A DNA stretch of 43,307 nt from Lachnospiraceae bacterium (GTDB lineage Bacteria > Bacillota > Clostridia > Lachnospirales > Lachnospiraceae): NCBI GenBank assembly GCA_024691425.1, contig JAILNQ010000064.1:1-43307 (forward strand), in the 5' to 3' direction. The translations under genes were made by a program, and so were the position numbers. Below the pieces are notes generated by a model. It did no database searches and was not told the origin of the DNA. It worked only from the letters and a program-made list of their open reading frames with translations. Of the stretch, positions 1-6,749 are shown one piece after another (position 1 is the stretch's first letter; every line of letters starts with the position of its first letter).

Positions 1-95
1 TTAAAGACCGGCACGAACAATACGCCTGTAAACAGTATCAGAGCCGGCGCGATTAACACGATTATCGCTTTCTTGTTTCTCATTAACTTGTCCAT
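1..95 (-). CDS. Sugar ABC transporter permease, N-terminal fragment (runs off left edge)
   Basis: The first 31 codons of a minus-strand gene are present, beginning MDKLMRNKKA and followed by one hydrophobic segment (about residues 10-31) rich in Ile, Leu, Val and Phe. A short basic start followed by a membrane helix containing APALILF is typical of MalF/UgpA-type permeases of carbohydrate ABC importers. The ATG at 93-95 has a good GGTGGTG ribosome site about 6 bases upstream. The gene lies 226 bases downstream of a sugar-binding lipoprotein on the same strand, the usual order in such operons, which strengthens the call. The rest of the protein is outside the window, so the substrate cannot be judged. 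Confidence 0.75.
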   Translation of the reverse strand, partial: MDKLMRNKKAIIVLIAPALILFTGVLFVPVF

Positions 96-152
96 AAATC
101 ACCACCCTGGATCTGTATATGAAAGATTTGATGATCTCAGCCCCGGAGCCGG

Positions 153-255
153 GACCTTTATATAAAGTCATACAGATTGCCGTACCCGCTCAAACACCGC
201 TCCGGCTACACGACCTTCGGTCGTGTCATATGTCATATGCCTCTATATAAAGGTC
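153..255. repeat. 12-bp inverted repeat bracketing a hairpin element
   Basis: Positions 153-164 (GACCTTTATATA) and 244-255 (TATATAAAGGTC) are exact reverse complements about 80 bases apart. The left arm overlaps a perfect palindrome, CTTTATATAAAG, at 156-167. The segment between them contains the hairpin element at 186-232. It lies between the binding-protein and permease genes. It could be a long-range RNA stem in the operon transcript or the ends of a small mobile cassette; no target-site duplication is evident. Confidence 0.5.
186..232 (-). repeat. Intergenic hairpin element, copy A
   Basis: A 22-base flank at 186-207 is 19/22 identical to 27303-27324. It is followed by an 8-bp stem, ACACGACC at 208-215 and GGTCGTGT at 219-226, with a TTC loop, then CATATG. 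Read on the minus strand it is a hairpin followed by two GAGCGG blocks. The copy at 27303-27345 has the same layout but a different, still perfectly paired, stem. Both copies sit between minus-strand genes. There is no U-tract, so it is not a standard terminator. The function is unknown; an RNA processing site or a REP-like repeat are possible. Confidence 0.6.
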
Positions 256-280
256 AGCACCCATAGATAAGGGTGCTGGC
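253..280 (-). terminator. Intercistronic hairpin after the sugar-binding protein (attenuator or stabiliser)
   Basis: CAGCACCC at 255-262 pairs with GGGTGCTG at 271-278 around an 8-base loop. It lies about 44 bases past the stop codon of the binding-protein gene. On the minus strand it is followed only by ACCTTTATAT, a weak U-tract, so full termination is doubtful. A hairpin in this position in binding-protein operons commonly lets the binding protein be made in excess over the permease. Confidence 0.45.
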
Positions 281-321
281 CGATTGTTAAACGTCTGATT
301 ATTCAGAAGCTTTAGCTACTC

Positions 322-1716
322 TTACCAAACGTTTGCTTCATAGTATTCCTGGATAGGATCAAGTGCTTTTGCAGGATCCTCGCCCTTGAATATCTCTACG
401 AAGCAGTTATCGAATGTAGAACCTGCCTCTGTATCAGCAAGAGACTCGTTGTAGAATCCGAATGTTGAAGATGCGTTCTTGAATACATCCATAACATACT
501 TAAGCTCCGGAGGAGCAACCTTCTCGTCATACTGAACGCTGGTTACAGGGATCTTACCGCCGACTTCTGCTGTGTACTTGGAAGCTGTATCATCAACGAA
601 GTACTTGATGAGCTGGATAGCTGCATCGGGATACTGTGTTGTTGCGCTCATGCAAAGTGAGTCAGACTTAGCGATAACTCTGTTAGGATCAGCTGAAGAA
701 CCGTCAACTGCAGGGAATGCGAATACGCCAACCTTGTCAGCGAATCCTTCTGCACATGAACCGTTGATCTGGCCGATAGCCCATGAACCCTGGATAAGGA
801 TTGCAGCTTCGCCATTGTAGAATGCAGCCGTTGCAACGTCGTTGTCATCACCTGCTGCAGTCTTCTGGAAGTACTTGGAGAGTTCCTGGATCTGCTTACC
901 AGCCTGGATAACCTTCTCATCCTTCCAATCTGTCTTGTGATCCTTGATGTCCTGAAGGTTGAGTCCGTTTCTGTCGCAGAGGTAACCAGCTACCATTGAA
1001 AGACACCAAGCAGTTCCTGCTGAAATCGTGATAGGTGTATATCCCTTGTCCTGAAGCTTCTGGCAAGCATCAAGAAGCTCTGAGAAAGTCTTGGGAACTT
1101 CTGCGCCTGCATCTGCAAACATCTCTGTGTTATAGAATACGCAAGCTGCTGCAATGTTAAGAGGGATAGCATAGATTCCGGGGCCGTCGCCGCCGTCATC
1201 GCCGTATGTGCCGCCTGCGAATACAGCATCGCTCGTAAATGTCTGCTTCCAGCCATCAGCTGCAAGATAGTCATCCATCTTTGCAGCTACGCCTGTTGTA
1301 GCATAGTCGTTAAGGTTGGCACCCGGAGATGCGATGAATACGTCGGGTGTATCGCCTGCTGCAACGAGAGCATTGAGCTTGTCATAGTACTCTTCAAGGT
1401 TAGTTGTGATAGGTGTGCAGTGATACTTTCCTGCGAAGTCTTCGTTGAACCTGTCAACTGACTGCTTGTAACCTTTTGTAATAAGGTCTTCTGATGCCTC
1501 AAGATCATCCCAGATCATGAAGGAGATCTCCTGAACCTCACCTGATGCCTCTTCAGCCTCGGGAGCTTCTTCGGGCTCTTCTGCGGGAGCTGCTTCTTCT
1601 GCTGCAGGCTCAGCTGCGGGAGCTGCAGGTGCTGCTGCCGTACCGCCGCATGCGGAAAGAAGGCTCATTGTCATTGCTGCAGAGAGACAAACTGCCAAAA
1701 ACTTTTTCATTTTCAT
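322..1716 (-). CDS. Carbohydrate ABC transporter substrate-binding lipoprotein (family 1)
   Basis: 464 residues. The N-terminus is a lipoprotein signal (MKMKKFLAVCLSAAMTMSLL) ending in the lipobox LLSAC, with Cys23 the expected lipidated residue. An Ala/Pro/Glu-rich linker to about residue 60 follows, then a fold typical of family 1 extracellular solute-binding proteins: a DxYxKLNALVAAGDTPDVF stretch, a central IQGSWAIGQI segment, and a C-terminal region ending in DPIQEYYEANVW. The length fits the family. It captures a sugar or glycoside outside the membrane and delivers it to the permease encoded just downstream. The ribosome site AAAGGAGG sits about 10 bases before the ATG. A divergent AraC gene probably controls it. 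The sugar cannot be named from sequence. Confidence 0.9.
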   Translation of the reverse strand: MKMKKFLAVCLSAAMTMSLLSACGGTAAAPAAPAAEPAAEEAAPAEEPEEAPEAEEASGEVQEISFMIWDDLEASEDLITKGYKQSVDRFNEDFAGKYHCTPITTNLEEYYDKLNALVAAGDTPDVFIASPGANLNDYATTGVAAKMDDYLAADGWKQTFTSDAVFAGGTYGDDGGDGPGIYAIPLNIAAACVFYNTEMFADAGAEVPKTFSELLDACQKLQDKGYTPITISAGTAWCLSMVAGYLCDRNGLNLQDIKDHKTDWKDEKVIQAGKQIQELSKYFQKTAAGDDNDVATAAFYNGEAAILIQGSWAIGQINGSCAEGFADKVGVFAFPAVDGSSADPNRVIAKSDSLCMSATTQYPDAAIQLIKYFVDDTASKYTAEVGGKIPVTSVQYDEKVAPPELKYVMDVFKNASSTFGFYNESLADTEAGSTFDNCFVEIFKGEDPAKALDPIQEYYEANVW

Positions 1717-1871
1717 TATTTTTCCTCCTTTTGAAAATGTCTGAACACCGAGTCAAAGACCCGATAACTACACTCTAATTCTCCGCAACTTTTTAAACTA
1801 CAAAATTCTTGCTTTTTGATTATCAATTATTGCTATTTTTGATGCTCTCATCATTTACGAAAACGATTAAG

Positions 1872-2012
1872 TTGTTGAATATTTACTTAAGTGCCTATGG
1901 TTTTTTGTGCACATTGCCATAAAATCATTTGATTCTTTACTTTTTTGCATGATTTATTGTATCATTTTTTTGCAAAAATTCGTAATAACTTTATTGTTAA
2001 ATATTCAACAAT
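1872..2012. promoter_or_regulatory. Divergent intergenic region with a repeated 13-bp operator-like site
   Basis: The 317-base gap between the binding-protein gene and the AraC gene is AT-rich. TTGTTGAATATTT at 1872-1884 recurs as its exact reverse complement at 1999-2011. The second copy is centred in a near-perfect 20-bp palindrome at 1993-2012 (half-sites ATTGTTAAAT and ATTCAACAAT, 9/10 matching) that ends about 21 bases before the AraC start codon. Two spaced matching sites in a divergent region suggest binding by a dimeric regulator, possibly with looping. The adjacent AraC protein is the obvious but unproven candidate. Confidence 0.5.
1936..1965 (+). promoter_or_regulatory. Possible sigma-A promoter of the AraC gene
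   Basis: TTTACT at 1936-1941 and TATCAT at 1960-1965 are separated by 18 bases (4/6 and 5/6 matches to the consensus). Transcription would start near 1972, just upstream of the palindrome at 1993-2012, so a protein bound there could autoregulate the gene. The match is modest and the region is AT-rich. Confidence 0.35.
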
Positions 2013-2033
2013 ATCGACAGGAATTAGCAATAA

Positions 2034-2906
2034 ATGATAAAAATCCTTGACGGAGTGAAGGAAACAGTCAGTTTTGAGTACGATTCCGCCCTCCTTCTTT
2101 ACAACAACACAGATTATGAAGAGTATCCGAACCATTGGCATCCCGCGGTGGAAGTCGTCATGCCGCTCGAAGGCGGATATTCCATGGAATGCAATGACAT
2201 ACCCTTTGATCTGCGGGTCGGAGACATAATACTCATCTGTCCCGGAGTGCTTCACCATCTTTATGCCCATCACGGGCGCAGGATCATTTTCCAGGTGGAT
2301 CTCGGAATGATCAGCTCCTTCAGCGAATACGATTCATTCTTCTCGATAATCCAGCCGGCTATACTTATTACTCCCGAGGATTTCCCCGAGATCCACGAAT
2401 CATGCGCTAAGCTGATGAAGGAAATATTCAATGAGTATTTCGGGAATGCCCCTTTAAAGAACGTTGCGATAGTGCAGAAATTCCTGAGCATGCTCGTCAT
2501 GGTCGGCCGTTCCTACACGGCTAGCCCCGACAGATTCGTCGGCATAAAACCGACCAAGCAGCAGGAATACACGGAAAAGTTCCTTTCGATATGCAATTAC
2601 TTGAACCAGCACTGCACCGAAGACCTGACTTTAGAAGAAGTCGCCGACATGGCAGGATTTTCAAAGTACCATTTCAGCCGGCTTTTCAAAGAATTCGCGG
2701 GAATGCCGTTCTACAAATATCTGAACACGCGCAGGATAGCGTATTCCGAAAAGCTTCTTCTCGATCCCGACATAAACGTGACGGAAGTGGCCATCCGCAG
2801 CGGCTTCAACAGCATCTCCGCATTCATGAGAATGTTCAAAATAGTGCGGAACTGCACACCTACGCAGTTCCGCAATCTAAACAACCAATATTCGCCCAGA
2901 TTCTGA
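2034..2906 (+). CDS. AraC-family transcriptional regulator with N-terminal cupin
   Basis: 290 residues. The first ~150 residues form an AraC-type sensory cupin: NHWHPAVEVVMPLEGG is the characteristic histidine strand, followed by GDIILICPGVLHHL. Residues about 180-285 are a double helix-turn-helix: LTLEEVADMAGFSKYHFSRLF for the first and VTEVAIRSGFNSISAFMRMF for the second, then the conserved CTPTQFR end. It is a DNA-binding activator or repressor that probably senses a sugar in the cupin pocket. Its divergence from the sugar-binding lipoprotein gene makes that transporter the likely target. The ATG has only a weak AGGA upstream. It converges with the next gene, with a gap of four bases. Confidence 0.92.
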   Translation: MIKILDGVKETVSFEYDSALLLYNNTDYEEYPNHWHPAVEVVMPLEGGYSMECNDIPFDLRVGDIILICPGVLHHLYAHHGRRIIFQVDLGMISSFSEYDSFFSIIQPAILITPEDFPEIHESCAKLMKEIFNEYFGNAPLKNVAIVQKFLSMLVMVGRSYTASPDRFVGIKPTKQQEYTEKFLSICNYLNQHCTEDLTLEEVADMAGFSKYHFSRLFKEFAGMPFYKYLNTRRIAYSEKLLLDPDINVTEVAIRSGFNSISAFMRMFKIVRNCTPTQFRNLNNQYSPRF

Positions 2907-2910
2907 CTCA

Positions 2911-4419
2911 TCAGTCTTTGTTGGGCTTCTTCAGTTCCTCTTTGATCTTATCCTTTATTGCCTGGGCCACTGTTTCAAGAACCTTCACCCTGGCATAGTA
3001 TTTGTTGTTTCCTTCAACTATCACCCACGGAGCGTACGGCGTTGAGGTCTTGATCAGCATGTCATCGACCGCCTGCTCATACTGCGGCCATTTCTCCCTG
3101 TTCCTCCAGTCCTCATCCGTGATCTTCCATTCCTTGCCCGGAGTGTTCTGTCTGTTCTCAAACCTCTTCTTCTGCTCGTCCTTATCGATGTGCAGCCAGA
3201 ACTTGATGACTATGGCACCATGGTCCGCAAGCTGCTTTTCCATGTCGTTTATTTCCCGGTAAGCTCTTTCCCACTCATCAACTGAGCAGAAGCCTTCTAT
3301 TCTCTCAACCATCACGCGGCCGTACCATGTCCTGTCGAAGATCGCGATATGCCCGTCCTTCGGCATCTTTGTCCAGAACCTCCACAGATAGTGATGCGCT
3401 CTTTCAGTATCATTCGGAGATGATGTCGGGCTGACTTTGTATCCTCTCGGATCGAGCGCTTCTGTCAGCCTGTGGATGGCTCCTCCCTTTCCGGCGGCAT
3501 CCCATCCCTCGAAACCGAGTACAACCGGGATCCTCATGGCATACAAGACGCCGTGAAGCTGCTTCAGTTCGTTCTGGACCTTCTTCATCCTTACCTTGTA
3601 CTCTTCTTTTGTCAGGGATTTCGTCAGATCGACATTGTTAAGAGCGTGGAGCTCATATTCTCCCTCAGGAAGGAATTTGCCGTTCTTTACAGGAGACGTC
3701 GGATTCTTGAGGCTCTCAAGCCTTTCGGAAAATGCCTTTTCAACCTCGGACATGACCTTTAAGGCCGCATACCTGTCATCTTCCGCTTCAACAAGTGTCC
3801 ACGGTGCATCCTTCGTGTCCGTTGCGGTGAGCATTTCATCGCATATTCTCGCATATTCATCATACTGTTTGTTATGGAGAAGATCTTCCTTGGTAACGCG
3901 CCATCTGGTCTCGATGTTCTTATAGAGCTTCTTCAGGCGCTTCTTCTGCTCTTTCTTCGAAATGACGAGCATGAACTTTAAGACTATGACTCCGTCATCG
4001 ACCATCATCTTCTCGAAAGAGTTTATTTCATCAAACGCTATGGGCAGTTCCTTCTTTTTTGTGATTCCCGAAAACCGGTCCTGCCAGACACGCTTGTACC
4101 AGGCCTGCTCGAAAATATCTATATTCCCCTTTTCGGGAACTCTTTCCCAGAATTTCCACATATACGGATGGAATATTTCATTTTCCGTCTCCGTGATCTT
4201 TGAGCGGACGCAGAAAGCCTTAGGCGTCATCGGAAGGATGAGTTCGTTGATGACCTCTCCTTTTCCGGCGCCGTCGAATCCCTCAATTACGATGATCGTG
4301 GATACCTTCGCCTCCCAGAGCAGCCGCTGCTTTTCGCAGAGCGAAGCCGCAAGCTTCTCTTTTTTCTCCTTGTACTCCTCTTTTGAGATCGTCTTTGACA
4401 GATCCAGACTTTCGATCAC
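2911..4419 (-). CDS. pap: Polyphosphate:AMP phosphotransferase (two-domain PPK2)
   Basis: 502 residues from a GTG start. Two tandem PPK2 kinase domains are visible. The first (about residues 10-225) has Walker A GFDGAGKGE, and the second (about 260-490) has GWDAAGKGG followed by FDRTWYGR. The two-domain form is known as PPK2 class II, which transfers phosphate from polyphosphate to AMP to make ADP in the cytoplasm. In domain 1 the FDRTWYGR motif is changed to FEQAWYKR, so catalysis may rest on domain 2. The open frame extends to a TTG at 4440, but the AAGGGGGTG ribosome site at 4427-4435 fits the GTG at 4417-4419 with 6-base spacing. It converges on the AraC gene. Confidence 0.9.
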   Translation of the reverse strand: MIESLDLSKTISKEEYKEKKEKLAASLCEKQRLLWEAKVSTIIVIEGFDGAGKGEVINELILPMTPKAFCVRSKITETENEIFHPYMWKFWERVPEKGNIDIFEQAWYKRVWQDRFSGITKKKELPIAFDEINSFEKMMVDDGVIVLKFMLVISKKEQKKRLKKLYKNIETRWRVTKEDLLHNKQYDEYARICDEMLTATDTKDAPWTLVEAEDDRYAALKVMSEVEKAFSERLESLKNPTSPVKNGKFLPEGEYELHALNNVDLTKSLTKEEYKVRMKKVQNELKQLHGVLYAMRIPVVLGFEGWDAAGKGGAIHRLTEALDPRGYKVSPTSSPNDTERAHHYLWRFWTKMPKDGHIAIFDRTWYGRVMVERIEGFCSVDEWERAYREINDMEKQLADHGAIVIKFWLHIDKDEQKKRFENRQNTPGKEWKITDEDWRNREKWPQYEQAVDDMLIKTSTPYAPWVIVEGNNKYYARVKVLETVAQAIKDKIKEELKKPNKD

Positions 4420-4433
4420 TGAAAACACCCCCT

Positions 4434-4462
4434 TTGACAAGTCATGAGTTTCTTGGTAGTAT
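4434..4462 (+). promoter_or_regulatory. Possible sigma-A promoter of the small membrane peptide gene
   Basis: A perfect TTGACA at 4434-4439 is followed 17 bases later by TAGTAT at 4457-4462. The predicted transcript would start near 4469 and carry the GGAG ribosome site at 4497-4500. The -35 box overlaps the ribosome site of the divergent polyphosphate kinase gene. Confidence 0.45.
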
Positions 4463-4506
4463 TTTTCATATCATAGCCGATGGCTTATGAAGAAACGGAG
4501 TTAATC

Positions 4507-4632
4507 ATGGATGCTGGAATCATTATTTTTGCTGGGATAGTTTTTATCGTAATAGTTGTTGCGGTAGTCGTATCCGCCGTTACAAGCGTGATCTCCGCCG
4601 TAGCGGGCGAAGTCGAGGACGAAGAAGACTGA
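4507..4632 (+). CDS. Small membrane peptide, 41 residues, acidic tail
   Basis: An open frame of 41 codons starting MDAGIIIFAGIVFIV and ending GEVEDEED. Residues about 4-33 are almost entirely Ile, Val, Ala, Phe and Ser, one long membrane helix, and the last eight residues are strongly acidic. A GGAG ribosome site ends 6 bases before the ATG and a promoter-like TTGACA-N17-TAGTAT lies upstream, which together support expression. It lies alone on the plus strand between two minus-strand genes. No family is recognised. The acidic tail presumably faces one side of the membrane and could bind a partner; this is inference. Confidence 0.6.
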   Translation: MDAGIIIFAGIVFIVIVVAVVVSAVTSVISAVAGEVEDEED

Positions 4633-4641
4633 CCCTTGCAT

Positions 4642-5349
4642 TCATTTCCAAATGTACTGTTCATGCTTTTTCAGCTTGAACAGAATAGAAAGCGCTTCAA
4701 CAACCGATGATGCCTTCAGCGAGGATTCACCGCCGATGTAGTGTATCGGCACTTCCACGCAGTTGAGGCTTCGGCAGTAGTATCTCATTTCCGTCTGATA
4801 CATATGTCCCGTTGACAGAAACCTGTCAAGATTCATCCTTTTAAGAACATCAGCCTGAAAACCTTCGAACCCGCTGGTCATGTCTTTAAGCTTTGTCCCA
4901 AGGACAAGGTTTGCGAGAACCGTTCCGCCTGAACTGAGTATTCTGCGGTAAAGTGGCTGGTTGCTCATTTCGCCGCCTTTCGTGAATCTCGATCCCCATA
5001 CGCAGTCATAGCCTTCCTCAAGCTTTTCCACGAACTGAGGTATCTCCGACGGCTGATGGCTTCCGCCGCCATCCATCTCAAGAACGCAGTCCGCACCGTC
5101 TGCGATCGCCTGTCTGTAACCTTCGAGATAGCATGAGATCACGCCCCGCGATTCCTTGTAGAATATGCATTTAACCCTTCCGGTGCTCTCGTAGCTTCTG
5201 ATTATCTCTTCAGTCCTGTCCTTCGAATACGAATCGATCACAGGATAGAGATAAAGATTATCATAGGGAAGCGCGAGTATGCTTTCTATGACGCTGCCCA
5301 TCGTCTTCTCTTCATTCGCGACAGGCATGACAATGATGATCTTCTTCAT
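4642..5349 (-). CDS. Family 2 glycosyltransferase (DPM1-like)
   Basis: 235 residues beginning MKKIIIVMPVANEEKTMGSV, the standard GT2 opening strand. LEMDGGGSHQPSEIP occupies the place of the metal-binding DXD region, followed by GSRFTKGGE, SSGGTVLANLVLG and DMTSGFEGFQ, all matching dolichol/polyprenyl-phosphate sugar transferases. No membrane helices are visible. The first acidic motif is IDSYSKDRT, a departure from the usual DDGSxDxT. The frame is open upstream to 5646, but that part overlaps the NlpC gene. The ATG at 5347-5349 overlaps the NlpC stop by one base (TAATG), pointing to translational coupling. It probably moves a sugar onto a lipid carrier for the envelope. Confidence 0.85.
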   Translation of the reverse strand: MKKIIIVMPVANEEKTMGSVIESILALPYDNLYLYPVIDSYSKDRTEEIIRSYESTGRVKCIFYKESRGVISCYLEGYRQAIADGADCVLEMDGGGSHQPSEIPQFVEKLEEGYDCVWGSRFTKGGEMSNQPLYRRILSSGGTVLANLVLGTKLKDMTSGFEGFQADVLKRMNLDRFLSTGHMYQTEMRYYCRSLNCVEVPIHYIGGESSLKASSVVEALSILFKLKKHEQYIWK

Positions 5350-6689
5350 TAATAGTACCTTCTGACTGTGATTATTGATCTGTAGAACGCGCTGCTGATC
5401 TTGATTCCCGTTGAAACGGTGCTCGCATGCACGATCTGGTTGTTGCCTATGTATATGCCGACATGGCCGCCGTAGTAAATGATGTCTCCGGCCTGCGCCT
5501 CGCTGAACGGCACTTCCGTGCCTCCCGATGACTGAGCATATGAGCTTCTCGGAATGCCTATTCCGAAATGCGAATATACGCCCTGAGTGAATCCGGAACA
5601 GTCGCATCCGTTTGAAAGCGACGTTCCTCCGGGAACATACGGACATCCGACGAACTGCAGGGCATAGTTGGCTATGTCGGTTCCTGTTCCAGATCCGGCA
5701 GCTCTAACGCTCGTTCCGGTAGGCTTGCTCTCCTGCTCCTGCTCCTGCTCGCTGTCGCTGCTCTGATCGCTGGATGAGCTGTCATCATCAAATGTCACGA
5801 CGAGAGGCGCTCCGTCATCACTTTCCGAAGCTTCCTCTTCCGCTTTTTTCTTTGCAGCAGCTGCGGCCTCAGCTTTCTTCTTTGCTTCCTCTTCGGCCTT
5901 CTTCCTTGCTTCTTCTGCAAGCTTGTCCGCTTCGGCCTGATTGAGCTTCTTCAGACTGTCGGACTGCTGCGATATCTGGTTCTTATATTCGCTCGCCTTA
6001 GATTTTGCTTTTGCGAGTTCCTCTTCGAAATTTTCTGCAGTCTCCTGCTTTTCGGCGATAAGCGCGTCGAGTTCTTCCTTCTCGGCGTTCAGATCCTCTT
6101 TGATCTCTTCGAGCTCAGCAAGCTCATTTTCGAGCTGCAGCTCCGTATTCTCAACGTCTTCCCTCGCGAGCCTGTAATGCTCCAGCATGAGCCTGTCATA
6201 TTTGTAAAGCTTTTCTGAGTATTCGGTCTTATTTACGGCCTCCGCCATGCTCTTCGATTCAACGAACAGTTCAAGATAAGTCGTGTTCCCTCGCTCATAC
6301 ATGAACTTTATGCGCCTTGCCATCGCAGTTTCCTGCTCACTCACCTGCTGCTTGGCTTTCTCAAGCTCTTTCTTCGTCTGCTCGATCGCCAGCTCTTTGT
6401 CCTTTATGTCCGATTCGAGTATGCTGACAGACAGGATAAGGTCGACAAGCTGCGCATCGAGTTCCTCGATCTCGGCCTCAACGGCCTCCTGCTCTTCGGA
6501 AATCGTCTCGATATCCTTGTTTACCGAGCTCAGCTTGCCTTCCGCTTCCTTTTTCTTATTTAGGACGTCCTGTTTTTCGTTCCTTATTTCCTGAAGTGTT
6601 TCCGCGTTCGCGTAAGATCCGCCTCCGAAAAGGAATAGACATGCCAGAAATATCGGCAGACTCCGTCCGAAAAATGATTTTTTCCCCAT
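5349..6689 (-). CDS. Secreted NlpC/P60 peptidoglycan hydrolase with coiled coil
   Basis: 446 residues. A signal peptide (about 1-29, ending YANA) is followed by a long Glu/Lys/Ala coiled coil (about 30-280), a Ser/Asp/Glu-rich linker, and a C-terminal NlpC/P60 domain (about 340-446). The catalytic Cys364 lies in DCSGF, His409 in GGHVGIYIG and His421 in IVHAS, a complete triad. The architecture matches PcsB/CwlO-type D,L-endopeptidases that cut peptide stems during growth or division, usually held inactive by the coiled coil until an FtsEX-type partner acts. The ribosome site AAGGGGATG precedes the ATG. It is coupled to the downstream glycosyltransferase. Confidence 0.9.
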   Translation of the reverse strand: MGKKSFFGRSLPIFLACLFLFGGGSYANAETLQEIRNEKQDVLNKKKEAEGKLSSVNKDIETISEEQEAVEAEIEELDAQLVDLILSVSILESDIKDKELAIEQTKKELEKAKQQVSEQETAMARRIKFMYERGNTTYLELFVESKSMAEAVNKTEYSEKLYKYDRLMLEHYRLAREDVENTELQLENELAELEEIKEDLNAEKEELDALIAEKQETAENFEEELAKAKSKASEYKNQISQQSDSLKKLNQAEADKLAEEARKKAEEEAKKKAEAAAAAKKKAEEEASESDDGAPLVVTFDDDSSSSDQSSDSEQEQEQESKPTGTSVRAAGSGTGTDIANYALQFVGCPYVPGGTSLSNGCDCSGFTQGVYSHFGIGIPRSSYAQSSGGTEVPFSEAQAGDIIYYGGHVGIYIGNNQIVHASTVSTGIKISSAFYRSIITVRRYY

Positions 6690-6749
6690 ATTATCATCCC
6701 CTTATTAAATATCCCCTAAGCCCGGCCAAAGGCCGGAAAATCATAACCT

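Noticed and set aside
1857-1871. cre-like (CcpA) site near ACGAAAACGATTAAG
   Set aside because: About three mismatches to the consensus, including at conserved end positions, in an AT-rich region.
5350-5646. N-terminal extension of the glycosyltransferase
   Set aside because: It overlaps the NlpC coding region in another frame. The GT2 signature begins at the ATG at 5349.
6722-6736. Hairpin CCGGCC-AAA-GGCCGG as asnS terminator
   Set aside because: The stem is perfect but neither strand has a U-tract after it, so I do not call a terminator. It may simply stabilise the message.
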